NCBI RefSeq assembly: GCF_013409935.1
Contig: NZ_JACCCO010000001.1
Span: 1,612,001 to 1,676,000, forward strand
Length of the DNA stretch: 64,000 nucleotides
Source: Streptosporangium sandarakinum
GTDB taxonomy: Bacteria > Actinomycetota > Actinomycetes > Streptosporangiales > Streptosporangiaceae
Reading direction: 5' to 3'
The notes under the pieces are model-generated. The model worked only from the letters and a program-made list of their open reading frames with translations. It was not told the DNA's origin and searched no databases. How positions within the stretch are numbered: position 1 is the stretch's first letter; each line of letters opens with the position of its first letter. Shown one piece after another: positions 51,030 to 59,707 of this stretch. Made by a program: the position numbers and the translations under genes.

Positions 51030-51045
51030 GGGGCCGGATGACGTG

Positions 51046-51071
51046 AGGGGCCGCGGGGCCCGCCGGCCCCT
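51046..51071. terminator. Nested GC-rich hairpin after the AlkD-like gene
   Basis: AGGGGCCG (51046-51053) pairs with CGGCCCCT (51064-51071), with an inner GGGGCCC core; 17 bases past the stop and before a convergent operon. Confidence 0.5.
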
Positions 51072-51300
51072 GATCCGCCGCCGGGCGATCCGGCCGGTGG
51101 ACGACCGGCCCGGCAGGCGGGCGGACGGTCCGGCGGACGACGGACGCCCGGACCCGGCACCGCCGGGCGGCCCCTCCCGGGGAAGGTGGAGAGGCCGCCC
51201 GCCGGCCCGGCCCCCGGCCCGGATGCCCGGCCGTCCTCCGCCGGCCCGGATGCCCGGCCGCCGGGCGGAGGGCGGCACGCAGCGGGGCGTCAGCGGGACG

Positions 51301-52212
51301 TCACTTGAGCGCCCCGGCGGTCAGGCCCTTCTGGATCTGGCTCTGGAAGATCGTGTAGACCACGAGCATCGGCAGGATCGCCATGCTGAGCGCCGCGAAC
51401 AGGGCCGACCAGTCGGCGTCGTAGCCCGCGGCGGTGGAGATGTCGGCGATGCCCTGGGTGAGCACCCACTTGCTCCGGTCGGAGTTGAGCAGCACCAGCG
51501 GGAGCTGGTACTGGTTCCACTGCCCCAGCACGTTGAAGATCGTCACGCTGACGATGCCCGGGCGGGCCATGGGCAGCATGATCTGGAAGAACACCCGGGT
51601 GTGCGAGGCCCCGTCCACGAAGGCGGCCTCGGCCACCGCGCCGGGCAGCGTACGGAAGAACGCCGCCAGGAAGAACACGGTGAACGGCAGCGAGTAGGCG
51701 ATGTAGACCAGGACCAGCCCGGCGTGGGTGTTCAGCCCGATGAACGGCCCGACCACCGGCAGCGTCCCCATGTTCTGCACGACGAAGAACAGCGGGGTCA
51801 GCGCGAGGTAGACCGGGAAGGCCAGACCGGAGACGAACAGGAGGTAGATCGCCCGGTTGCCGACGAACCGGTAGCGGGCCAGCACGTAGGCCGCCATGGA
51901 GCCGAACAGCATGGTGCCGAACACGCCGAACGCCACGACGACCACGCTGTTGATCATGTACTGGCCGATGTGGGCCTGGTCCCACGCCCGCGCCCAGTTG
52001 TCGAGGCGCAGGGCGGCCGGCAGCGACCAGGCGTCGCCGAAGATCTCGTCCTCGCTCTTGACCGACGCCAGGAAGGTCCATGCGATCGGGACCACGACCA
52101 GGACCGTCCACACCAGCAGCGCGAGGTGCGTCAGGACCCCGAACGGGCCGAGCCGCCGCCTGCGCTCCTCCCGGGCGAGGGCCCGGCTGCGGGGTATCGC
52201 CGCTTCCGCCAC
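51301..52212 (-). CDS. NgcG-like sugar ABC transporter permease (MalG type)
   Basis: A 303-residue carbohydrate permease with six membrane helices and the EAA loop AVAEAAFVDGASHTRVFFQIMLPMARPG. MalG-type N- and C-termini are complete. GTG 52212 overlaps the NgcF-like stop by one base. Third component of the NgcEFG-type GlcNAc/chitobiose importer; no ATPase gene is present, consistent with use of the shared MsiK ATPase known for such systems in actinomycetes. Confidence 0.9.
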   Translation of the reverse strand: MAEAAIPRSRALAREERRRRLGPFGVLTHLALLVWTVLVVVPIAWTFLASVKSEDEIFGDAWSLPAALRLDNWARAWDQAHIGQYMINSVVVVAFGVFGTMLFGSMAAYVLARYRFVGNRAIYLLFVSGLAFPVYLALTPLFFVVQNMGTLPVVGPFIGLNTHAGLVLVYIAYSLPFTVFFLAAFFRTLPGAVAEAAFVDGASHTRVFFQIMLPMARPGIVSVTIFNVLGQWNQYQLPLVLLNSDRSKWVLTQGIADISTAAGYDADWSALFAALSMAILPMLVVYTIFQSQIQKGLTAGALK

Positions 52213-53114
52213 TAGAACTCGATTCGCTCACGCCGCGACAGGCGCAGGGCCAGCGCCGCGAACCCGATGGTGAAGAAGAAGAGCACCACGCCCATCGCCG
52301 AGGCGTAGCCGAACTTGAAGTACTGGAAGGCCGTCCGGTAGATCTCCGCGGCCATCACGGTCGTGGAGTGGTCGGGCCCGCCGTGCTCGGCCGTCATCAC
52401 CCACACGATGGCGAAGACGTCCAGCGCCGCGATGCCGAGGTAGACCCAGCCGACCTGGATGGTGTCCCACAGCAGGGGCAGGGTGATCCGGAAGAAGAGC
52501 TGCGCTCCCCCGGCGCCGTCGATCGCCGCCGCCTCGAACAGGTCCCGCGGGATGGAGGCGATGCCGGCCGAGAACAGCACCACGTAGAAGCCGACCGCCT
52601 GCCAGACGAGCACGCCGAGGATCGACCACAGCGCCACGCCGGTGTCGGACAGGAAGCCGACGGGCTCGAACCCGAGGGCGATCAGCGGCGCGTTGAGCAT
52701 GCCGCTCCGGTCGGGCCGGAAGACCTGCTGGAACAGCACCGCGACCACGGCCACGGCCAGCACCTGGGGGAAGAAGAACACCACCCGGTAGAACTTCGAC
52801 CCCCACACGCCCGCGGCGCCGCCCCGTCCCCCGGCGTTGAGCAGGAAAGCGAAGAAGAGGGCGATACCGACGGTGAGCAGCGGCATCAGGATCAGCAGGA
52901 GCAGGTTGTGGCCGACCGCCGTCCAGAAGACGTCGTCCGCGAAAAGCCTGCGGAAGTTCTCCAGGCCGACGAACCCCGGGGACGCGGTGACCCCGCGCCA
53001 GTCGGTGAGCGCGATGTAGAACGCCTGCGCGTAGGGGGCGATCACATAGATCAGGTACAGCGCCACCGGGACCGCGAGGAACCCGGTGACGAACCTCAGC
53101 CTGCCGTGGCTCAC
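52212..53114 (-). CDS. NgcF-like sugar ABC transporter permease (MalF type)
   Basis: A 300-residue carbohydrate permease with about six membrane helices and the EAA loop RDLFEAAAIDGAGGAQLFFRITLPLLW. GTG 53114 follows GGAGGACGGCC; the frame to 53192 encodes only a Gly/Arg-rich extension. Lies between the binding-protein gene and the second permease, all on the minus strand, forming one operon with the SIS and RpiR genes upstream. Confidence 0.9.
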   Translation of the reverse strand: MSHGRLRFVTGFLAVPVALYLIYVIAPYAQAFYIALTDWRGVTASPGFVGLENFRRLFADDVFWTAVGHNLLLLILMPLLTVGIALFFAFLLNAGGRGGAAGVWGSKFYRVVFFFPQVLAVAVVAVLFQQVFRPDRSGMLNAPLIALGFEPVGFLSDTGVALWSILGVLVWQAVGFYVVLFSAGIASIPRDLFEAAAIDGAGGAQLFFRITLPLLWDTIQVGWVYLGIAALDVFAIVWVMTAEHGGPDHSTTVMAAEIYRTAFQYFKFGYASAMGVVLFFFTIGFAALALRLSRRERIEF

Positions 53115-53253
53115 CGGCCGTCCTCCGCTTCCCCGGCCGCCGCGCCCGGCGCGCCCACCGCGTGCTCCGTACGCGCCGGACGCGGAGTCCACGCGGTACG
53201 CGCCGTGCCCTCCCCCGCCACCGGCCGTCCGGCCGTGCCGCCGCTCACCCCGG

Positions 53254-54663
53254 TTACCTCGAGAACTTCTTCACGGAGGAGTCGTTCTTGATGGAGTCGG
53301 CCTTCTTCTGCACGCGGTCCGTCCACTGGTCGACGGTCAGCTTGCCGCTCATGAGCTGCCCGGTCGCGGCGGCCACCTCGTCGTGCATCTCGACGTACCA
53401 CTTGCGGAACAGGAACCAGACGGTGTTGTCACCGGCCGCGGTCAGCACGTCGGAGGAGCTCTTCAGGCCCGGCTTCAGGGTGCGTCCCTCGCCGGCGCCC
53501 TTGACGATGGTGAGCGTGGAGACCAGCTCCATGAACTTGCCGGCGCCCTCCTTGGAGAGCATCGCGCGCATGTACTCCATGCCCGCCCGGGGGTTGCCCG
53601 ACTTGGACGGCACGACGTACTCCTCGCCCGGCCGGGCGTGCACCGTGCCGTACGGCAGGGCGTCGGAGGAGGTGAAGTCCGGCAGCGGGAACATCGCGTA
53701 GTCGAAGTCGGCGGGGGTGGTGTCCTTCTGCTCGTTCTCCAGCCAGGAGCCGCAGGGCAGCATGGCGACCTGGCCCTTGTTGTGGGCGGTCTGGGTCTGG
53801 ATGTGGTCCAGGCCGGCGGTGCCCTGGAGGAGGTACTTGGCGCCGAGCTCGGCGAAGGCGGTGGCGGCCTGCTTGACCGGCTCGGCCTTCCAGGCGCCGT
53901 CCTCCAGGTTGTCGATGTTCTTCAGCACGTCCTTGCCGCCGATCTTCGCGGCGAGGGTGAGGATGGTCTCGTAGATGTAGAAGGGGTGCTTGCCGGCGTA
54001 GGTGAACGGCGCCATCTTGCCGGCCTTCTTGATGGTCTCGCAGAGCTTGAGGAACTCGTCCCAGGTCTTGGGCGGCTGCCAGCCCTCGGCGTCGAAGAGC
54101 TTCTTGGAGTACCAGATGCCCCAGACGGTGGTGGCGTAGTTGAGGACGTACGGCGTGCCGTCGTAGCTGCCCAGCTCGATCGCGACGGGGTCGATCGTGT
54201 CGCGCACCTTGACGGCCGGGTCGTCCCAGCTCGGCGCGTCGAACAGCGGCGTGAGGTCGGCGAGCTGGCCGTCCTGGACGAGGGCGCCGAAGTCCATGGC
54301 GTCGGCGCCGGAGTTGTTGATGAACTCCGGGGGGTTGCCGCCGGCGAAGCGCGGCTGGAGGGTCTTGGCGATCTCCTTGGTCGCGTTGTGCTTGATCTCC
54401 AGCTTGGGGTGCTTGGCCTTGATCAGCGCTTCGTGGACGTCCTTGGCGTAGGCGTCGCCGAAGCCGCCGTCGAAGATCCAGATCTCCAGGGGTTTGCCCT
54501 CGGTGAAGCCGAGCGGGTTGGCCGCGCTGGTGGCTCCGGCGGCCGGCGCGGACTGGGAGGCTCCGCCGTTGCCCGCGGGAGTGGCGCAGGCGGACAGCGC
54601 GGGCAGCGCGATTCCCGCGAGGACCGCGCTGCGCAGCAGCTCGCGCCGGGACAGTTGGGTCAT
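53254..54663 (-). CDS. ngcE: NgcE-like GlcNAc/diacetylchitobiose-binding lipoprotein
   Basis: A 469-residue lipoprotein. A twin-arginine-type signal (SRRELLRSAVLAGIALPAL) ends in the lipobox LSAC. The mature protein matches NgcE: NPLGFTEGKPLEIWIFDGGFG, RFAGGNPPEFINNSGADAMD, TWDEFLKLCETIKKAGK with FTYAGKHPFY. Family proteins capture N-acetylglucosamine and diacetylchitobiose. ATG 54663 follows AGGAGGAAGA. The gene lies 19 bases after the SIS gene; sugar use is plausibly linked to the NagZ-like gene at 42.7 kb. Confidence 0.88.
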   Translation of the reverse strand: MTQLSRRELLRSAVLAGIALPALSACATPAGNGGASQSAPAAGATSAANPLGFTEGKPLEIWIFDGGFGDAYAKDVHEALIKAKHPKLEIKHNATKEIAKTLQPRFAGGNPPEFINNSGADAMDFGALVQDGQLADLTPLFDAPSWDDPAVKVRDTIDPVAIELGSYDGTPYVLNYATTVWGIWYSKKLFDAEGWQPPKTWDEFLKLCETIKKAGKMAPFTYAGKHPFYIYETILTLAAKIGGKDVLKNIDNLEDGAWKAEPVKQAATAFAELGAKYLLQGTAGLDHIQTQTAHNKGQVAMLPCGSWLENEQKDTTPADFDYAMFPLPDFTSSDALPYGTVHARPGEEYVVPSKSGNPRAGMEYMRAMLSKEGAGKFMELVSTLTIVKGAGEGRTLKPGLKSSSDVLTAAGDNTVWFLFRKWYVEMHDEVAAATGQLMSGKLTVDQWTDRVQKKADSIKNDSSVKKFSR

Positions 54664-54682
54664 TCTTCCTCCTGGGGGGTGA

Positions 54683-55453
54683 TCAGGCACCTCGCCGGAT
54701 CCTTCCGGCGTAGCGGTTCTCAAGGTCGCGGTTGTGCTCGTCGCCGCCGGTCACGTTGACGGACCGGTAGACCGGCGGTGTGCGGCCCGCCCCGGCCAGG
54801 GCGCGCACCACCTCGGCGACGACCATCTGGGCCAGCAGCGCGGAGGTGATGGTGGAGACCGCCCCGAACGTGCCGCCCCCCGGCAGCGGCATGATCGCGT
54901 CGCCGTACGGTGCACCGTTGTCGAGGACCACGTCGGCGAGGTCGAGGAGCTTGCGGCCCGAGGGGTGGCGGGAGGCCATCTCCGTACTGTGCCGTACGGA
55001 GGTCACGGCGACCAGGCCGTGGCCCTTCTCCTTGACGATGGAGGCCAGCTCCACCACCGAGCCGTTCACCCCCGAGCTGGAGATCAGCACGAACGCGTCC
55101 TGGGGCCGCACGGGGGCGAGGTCGTAGATCCGCCGGGCGACGCCGGGGTCGCGTTCCAGCTCGCTGGGAGCGCCGAGGAGCATGTCCACGGGGGCTCCGC
55201 CGTACAGGACGAGGTCGCGCAGCGAGAGCCGGTTGGTGGGCACGAGCCCGCCGGCGCGGCCGGCGATCTCCATCGCGATGGCCTCGGAGTGGCCGGAGCC
55301 GAACGCCTGGATGACGCCGTCGTCCAGGACGGACGCGGTCAGCAGCGCCGCGGCCCGTCCCACCGCCTCCGCCTGCGTGCGGACGACCTCGTCCATCAGC
55401 GCCCGCGCCTCGCGGGCGTAGTCCGCGGCTCCGACCTCCATGCCGGTCTCCAC
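54683..55453 (-). CDS. SIS-domain sugar-phosphate-binding protein
   Basis: A 256-residue SIS protein of the UPF0309/NagB-like type: AFGSGHSEAIAMEIAGRAGG, FVLISSSGVNGSVVELA (phosphosugar-binding Ser) and PGGGTFGAVSTITSALLAQM segments. In GlcNAc-uptake operons such proteins are found beside RpiR regulators and may process or bind the imported amino-sugar phosphate. GTG 55453 has AAGGAGC upstream. Co-transcribed with the RpiR and Ngc-like genes. Confidence 0.85.
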   Translation of the reverse strand: METGMEVGAADYAREARALMDEVVRTQAEAVGRAAALLTASVLDDGVIQAFGSGHSEAIAMEIAGRAGGLVPTNRLSLRDLVLYGGAPVDMLLGAPSELERDPGVARRIYDLAPVRPQDAFVLISSSGVNGSVVELASIVKEKGHGLVAVTSVRHSTEMASRHPSGRKLLDLADVVLDNGAPYGDAIMPLPGGGTFGAVSTITSALLAQMVVAEVVRALAGAGRTPPVYRSVNVTGGDEHNRDLENRYAGRIRRGA

Positions 55454-55456
55454 TCG

Positions 55457-56332
55457 TCAGCTCCTTTCCACGCGGTGGCTTTCGAGCACCCGGATGGTGA
55501 GCTCGAACGCCCGGTCGGTCTGCTCGTAGGTGCGCTGCGCGACGGCGACGTAGACGGCGTCGAGGACGAACAGCTGGGAGTGGACGGCGGCCAGGCCGCC
55601 CAGCCGGAAGGTGGTCTCCCTGCTGGCGGTGGTCAGCACCAGACGGGCGAGGTCGGCCAGCGGGGAGCGGACGAAGGAGGTGACGGCGACGGTCGTCGCG
55701 CCGCGGGCGGCGGCCTCGGCGAGCGGCTCCAGGACCTCGCGGGTGCGGCCCCGGTGGGAGACGCCGATCGCGACGTCGCCGGGGGCCAGCAGCGCCGCCT
55801 CGGCGAGGGACTCGTGGGCGTCGGCGTGGCTCCAGCAGGGCATCCCGATCCGGCGCAGCCGCCCGGCCATCATGCTCGCCGCGGACCCGCTGGTGGAGAC
55901 GCCGAAGATCAGCGTCCGGCGGGCTGCGACGACGGCGTCGGCGACCCGCGCGACGGCGGTGGCGTCGAGCTGGGCCGCGGTCTCCTGGATGAGCCGGGAG
56001 TCGGTGGCGGCCATCACGCCGATCGCGACGTCCAGGGGGTCGGTGGGGGCGATCTCGTGGCCGACGCCGGCGTCCCAGTGGGCCTGCGCGGCCCGCCCGG
56101 TCTCGGTGGCCAGCGCGACCCGCAGCCCGGCGTAGCCGGTGAAGCCGAAGACCCGGCAGAACCGGGTGACGGTCGCCGGGGAGCTGCCGCTGCGCTCGGC
56201 GAGCGCCATGATCGTGGAGCGGGCGGCCGCGGCGGGGTCGGCCAGGATGGCCTCGCCGACCCGGCGGAGGGCTCCGGGCAGCGTGGGCGTCTCGGTCTGG
56301 ATGCGTCCGAGTGCGCCTGCGGCCACAGACAT
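55457..56332 (-). CDS. MurR/RpiR-family transcriptional regulator
   Basis: A 291-residue regulator with an N-terminal HTH_6 domain (ALAERSGSSPATVTRFCRVFGFTGYAGLRVALATE) and a C-terminal SIS sugar-binding domain (TLIFGVSTSGSAASMMAGRLRRIG, PGDVAIGVSHRGRTREVLEPLA). ATG 56332 follows GAAAGGA. It heads the sugar-import operon and is the expected sensor of the sugar phosphate. An AT-rich patch with GAAAATTATTC at 56358-56368 upstream resembles RpiR half-sites. Confidence 0.88.
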   Translation of the reverse strand: MSVAAGALGRIQTETPTLPGALRRVGEAILADPAAAARSTIMALAERSGSSPATVTRFCRVFGFTGYAGLRVALATETGRAAQAHWDAGVGHEIAPTDPLDVAIGVMAATDSRLIQETAAQLDATAVARVADAVVAARRTLIFGVSTSGSAASMMAGRLRRIGMPCWSHADAHESLAEAALLAPGDVAIGVSHRGRTREVLEPLAEAAARGATTVAVTSFVRSPLADLARLVLTTASRETTFRLGGLAAVHSQLFVLDAVYVAVAQRTYEQTDRAFELTIRVLESHRVERS

Positions 56333-56357
56333 TCCTTTCACCAGCCGGGAGATTGGA

Positions 56358-56368
56358 TGAAAATTATT
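56358..56368. promoter_or_regulatory. Possible RpiR operator half-sites
   Basis: GAAAATTATTC, with GAA/TTC arms in the AT-rich patch 26 bases upstream of the RpiR-family start. Weak; kept because RpiR proteins favour GAAA-TTTC palindromes and usually autoregulate. Confidence 0.3.
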
Positions 56369-56570
56369 CTTACCGGGAGATCGCGTCAACCCCCTGCCGC
56401 TTTCCGGTGAAAACCGACGTGTCAGAGAAGGAAATCCCACGAATTCTCGGAAATCACGCGGATTTCGCCCGACTCTCCGGCCTTCCCGCCGTTCCGGCGC
56501 ATGGCGGCCGGTCCGCCCCGGCCCGGCTCGCCGCTCCGGCGGCGGCCCGGGCCGCCGATACCATCCGGTC

Positions 56571-57218
56571 ATGCGGATCTCCCAGCTCAGCGCCGCCACG
56601 GACGTCCCCGTCCCGACCATCAAGTACTACCTGCGCGAGGGTCTCCTCCCCCCCGGGGAGCAGACGTCGGCCACCCGGGCGGAGTACGGCGAGGGCCACG
56701 TGCGCCGGCTGCGCCTGATCCGCGCGCTGCTGAAGGTGGGCCGGCTGCCCATAGCCGCCATCCGCAGGGTGCTCGCCGCCGTGGACGACGAGAGCCTGGA
56801 CATGCACACCGTACTCGGCACCGCCCACTACGCCCTCGCCCCGGCGGTCGAGCCCCGGCCCGACGACGAGGACTGGCGGCGCGCCCGCGCCGAGGTGGAC
56901 CGGCTGGTCGACGACCTCGACTGGCGGGTCACCCCCTTCGCGCCCGCCCGCGACGAGCTGGCCCAGGCCGTCCTGACCCTCGGCCGGCTCGGCATGCCCG
57001 CCACCGGCGAGAGGCTGCGGTCCTACGCCGAGGCCGCGCTCCGGCTGGTCACCGAGCGCGAGACCGGCGTCATCCCCTTCGACGGCCCCCGGGAGAGCGC
57101 GGTCGAGGCGCTGGTGGTCCTGACCGTGGTGTACGGCCGGATCTTCGACGCCATGCGCCGTCTGGCCCAGGAGTCGGTCTCGGCGGGCCGCTTCGAGGCC
57201 GGCGGCTCGCCTGACTGA
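56571..57218 (+). CDS. MerR-family regulator
   Basis: A 215-residue MerR-like protein: N-terminal winged helix (MRISQLSAATDVPVPTIKYYLREGLLPPGEQTS and RLIRALLKVGRLPIAAIRRVL) and a ~130-residue helical C-terminal domain instead of metal-binding cysteines. The actinobacterial branch with this layout is uncharacterised; ligand unknown. No regulated partner is adjacent; the RpiR gene is divergent with 239 bases between. Confidence 0.82.
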   Translation: MRISQLSAATDVPVPTIKYYLREGLLPPGEQTSATRAEYGEGHVRRLRLIRALLKVGRLPIAAIRRVLAAVDDESLDMHTVLGTAHYALAPAVEPRPDDEDWRRARAEVDRLVDDLDWRVTPFAPARDELAQAVLTLGRLGMPATGERLRSYAEAALRLVTERETGVIPFDGPRESAVEALVVLTVVYGRIFDAMRRLAQESVSAGRFEAGGSPD

Positions 57219-57224
57219 ACGCCG

Positions 57225-57350
57225 GGCCGACCACCCGACCGGCCACCGGGCCGGACACCGGAACGGCCACCGGAACGGCCACCGGGCCGAACATCGGGCC
57301 GGACACCGGAACGGCTCGCCCGGACCGGACACCGGGACCGCACCGGCGTG
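57225..57350. repeat. Intergenic degenerate tandem repeat
   Basis: Repeated 12- to 18-base units of the type GGCCACCGGAAC/GGACACCGGAAC between the MerR and glutamine synthetase genes. No coding role is apparent. Confidence 0.65.
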
Positions 57351-57415
57351 CCGGGCCGGCCCGCGCACCGCCCCCCAATGGGACATATCACCCAAAACTC
57401 GGCAAACGGGCATCG

Positions 57416-57453
57416 GTAACATTCTGTTCACATACGGGCAACAGCCGGGAAAC
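57416..57453 (+). promoter_or_regulatory. GlnR-type operator upstream of glnII
   Basis: Four half-sites with exact six-base spacers: GTAAC (57416-57420), TTCAC (57427-57431), GCAAC (57438-57442) and GAAAC (57449-57453). This fits the actinobacterial GlnR box (gTnAC-n6-GaAAC, twice), the third and fourth sites being best. It ends 57 bases before the start codon. Confidence 0.8.
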
Positions 57454-57510
57454 CGCTCCTTGCGAGTCTGGAAGCGCACCAGACCTCTCCCTCCTCAAGG
57501 AAGTCCGCGG

Positions 57511-58524
57511 ATGACCTTCAAGGCCGAATACATCTGGATCGACGGCACCAAGCCGACCGCCAAGCTGCGCTCCAAGACCAGAATCCTGGCGGACGGCGCC
57601 GAGCCGCCCCTCTGGGGCTTCGACGGTTCCAGCACCAACCAGGCCGAGGGCCCGTCCTCCGACCGCGTGCTCAAGCCGGTCTTCACCTGCCCGGACCCGA
57701 TCCGCGGCGGCGACAACGTGCTGGTGCTCTGCGAGGTCCTCAACACCGACCTGACCCCGCACGTCAGCAACACCCGGGCCAGGCTCGTGGAGGTCGCCGA
57801 GCGGTTCGCCGACCAGGAGTCCTGGTTCGGCATCGAGCAGGAGTACACCTTCTTCAAGGAGGGCCGCCCGCTCGGCTTCCCGCAGGGCGGCTTCCCCGCC
57901 CCGCAGGGCGGCTACTACTGCGGTGTCGGCGCCGACGAGGTCTTCGGCCGTGACGTCGTCGAGAAGCACCTCGACCTGTGCCTGGAGGCCGGCCTGGCGA
58001 TCTCCGGCATCAACGCCGAGGTCATGCCGGGCCAGTGGGAGTTCCAGGTCGGCCCGGCCGGACCCGTCGAGGTCGCCGACCACCTGTGGATGGCCCGCTG
58101 GCTGCTCTACCGCGTCGCCGAGGACTTCGACATCGCCGCCACGCTCGACGCCAAGCCGGTGAAGGGCGACTGGAACGGCGCCGGCGCGCACACGAACTTC
58201 TCCACCAAGGCGATGCGCGAGGGCTACGACGCGATCATCACCGCCTGCGAGGCGCTCGCCGAGAACGCGCTGGAGCACGTCAGGAACTACGGCGACGGCG
58301 TCGAGGACCGCCTCACCGGCCACCACGAGACCGCCCGGTGGGACCAGTTCAGCTACGGCGTCTCCGACCGCGGCGCCTCGGTGCGCATCCCGTGGCAGGT
58401 CGAGGTGGACAAGAAGGGCTACATCGAGGACCGCCGCCCCAACGCCAACGTCGACCCCTACACGGTCACCCGCCTCATGGTGGACACCTGCTGCACGGCC
58501 CTGGAGAAGGCCGGCCAGGTCTGA
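57511..58524 (+). CDS. glnII: Type II glutamine synthetase
   Basis: A 337-residue eukaryotic-type glutamine synthetase (GSII), which makes glutamine from glutamate, ammonia and ATP. Signatures: YIWIDGTKPTAKLRSKT, LWGFDGSSTNQAEG, WFGIEQEYTFF, INAEVMPGQWEFQVGP and DWNGAGAHTNFSTKAMR. GSII enzymes, unlike GSI, lack an adenylylation site and are controlled by transcription, which fits the GlnR box upstream. ATG 57511 follows AAGGAAG; an in-frame GTG at 57460 is less likely. Confidence 0.95.
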   Translation: MTFKAEYIWIDGTKPTAKLRSKTRILADGAEPPLWGFDGSSTNQAEGPSSDRVLKPVFTCPDPIRGGDNVLVLCEVLNTDLTPHVSNTRARLVEVAERFADQESWFGIEQEYTFFKEGRPLGFPQGGFPAPQGGYYCGVGADEVFGRDVVEKHLDLCLEAGLAISGINAEVMPGQWEFQVGPAGPVEVADHLWMARWLLYRVAEDFDIAATLDAKPVKGDWNGAGAHTNFSTKAMREGYDAIITACEALAENALEHVRNYGDGVEDRLTGHHETARWDQFSYGVSDRGASVRIPWQVEVDKKGYIEDRRPNANVDPYTVTRLMVDTCCTALEKAGQV

Positions 58525-58550
58525 CCCTCCCGCGCCGGCGCGTCACGTCC

Positions 58551-58587
58551 GGGCCGCGGCCGCCTCCACCGGGGACGGCCGCGGCCC
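58551..58587 (+). terminator. glnII terminator hairpin
   Basis: GGGCCGCGGCC (58551-58561) and GGCCGCGGCCC (58577-58587), perfect 11-bp stem, 27 bases past the glnII stop. Confidence 0.72.
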
Positions 58588-58614
58588 TTCGCCGTTCCCG
58601 GGGGTCCTCCGTAC

Positions 58615-58810
58615 GGCGGCCCGGCGGAAAAGCCCGCGCGACCCGAGGGCCGCGCGTGGCCCGAGGCCCCGCGGTCCGAAGCTCCGCGTGATCCGAAACC
58701 CCGCGGTCCGAAAGCCCCGTCCGGCCCGAAGGCTCCGCGCGGTCCGAAACCCCGACCGGCCCGAAGGTCCCGCGCGGCCGGAAAGTCCGGCACGGCCGGA
58801 AAATCCGACG
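58615..58810. repeat. Intergenic degenerate tandem repeat
   Basis: Imperfect 12- to 18-base units of type CCCCGCGGTCCGAAA or CCGGCCCGAAGGTCC, about ten copies, between the glnII terminator and the TrmB-like promoter. Similar in style to the repeat at 57225-57350. Confidence 0.7.
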
Positions 58811-58935
58811 GTGAGCGACCCGTGGAACGGCCGCCGGGTTGAGCGGCCGGGAGCCGGGTCCACGACTCCGACCTGGAACATGGAACCGAATTTGGCGGTT
58901 TGGGACAACACTAAACGGTGACAGCGCGCCGTAGC

Positions 58936-59631
58936 ATGACTGCGATGCGAGACGTCGTGGAACAGTTGCAGCGCCTGGGCATGTCGGGATACGAGGCCAA
59001 GGCGTACGTCGCGCTGGTCGGAGCCGGACGGCCGCTCAACGGCTACGAGGTGGCCAAGCGCTCGGGCGTGCCGCGCAGCACGGTCTACGAGACGCTGGGC
59101 AAGCTGGTGTCCCGGGGCGCCGCCTACGAGCTGCACGAGGAGGAGGGCGCCGTCGGCTACCAGCCGCTGCCGCCCGCGGCCCTGCTGGAGCGCATGCGCC
59201 GGGAGTTCGACGACTCGATGGAGTCGCTGCAGTCCTCGCTGCCCACGATCGCCGCGCCGCCCGAGGCGCCGCCGACCCACAACCTCAGGGACGCCGAGTC
59301 GCTGCTCACCCGCGCCGGGGACGTGGTGGCCGCCGCCCGCTCCGCCCTGCTCGTCGCGGCCTGGCCGGAGGAGACGGCGCTGCTGTCCCCGCTGGTCCGC
59401 AGGGCCGCGAAGCGCGGGGTCGAGGTGTCGGCGACGTGCTTCGGGACCGAGCCGGACAGGGCGGGAGACCGGGCCGGCGAGGACGCCGGGGGCCGCCTCC
59501 TCGTCGTCGTGGGCGACCGCCGGGAGGTCCTGATCGGCGGCCTGGCGAACGGCGCGGGCTGGGGCGTCTACACCCAGGACCGCGCCGTGGTCCTGCTGGC
59601 CGCGCAGTACATCAGCGGCGTCCGTCGCTGA
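58936..59631 (+). CDS. TrmB-family transcriptional regulator
   Basis: A 231-residue protein with an N-terminal TrmB winged helix (GMSGYEAKAYVALVGAG, then GYEVAKRSGVPRSTVYETLGKLVSRG) and a C-terminal phospholipase-D-like/TrmB effector domain (segment LLVAAWPEETALLSPLVRRAAKRGVEV). TrmB regulators of this kind sense sugars or other metabolites. ATGs at 58936 and 58945 are both possible. Monocistronic, same direction as the reductase pair 77 bases downstream, and may control it. Confidence 0.85.
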   Translation: MTAMRDVVEQLQRLGMSGYEAKAYVALVGAGRPLNGYEVAKRSGVPRSTVYETLGKLVSRGAAYELHEEEGAVGYQPLPPAALLERMRREFDDSMESLQSSLPTIAAPPEAPPTHNLRDAESLLTRAGDVVAAARSALLVAAWPEETALLSPLVRRAAKRGVEVSATCFGTEPDRAGDRAGEDAGGRLLVVVGDRREVLIGGLANGAGWGVYTQDRAVVLLAAQYISGVRR

Positions 59632-59707
59632 TCTTTGAGGCGTCCGATATTGGTATGTCCGCCTATGACATCCTTCAAGGAGGCGCCGTATCCCTGGAAG
59701 GCAGACA

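Larger units (their letters stand above)
58525..58935. other. 411-base region between glnII and the TrmB-like gene
   Basis: Holds the glnII terminator, then repeat sequence (58615-58810), then an AT-richer promoter-like stretch at about 58860-58920. No gene is supported. Confidence 0.5.
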
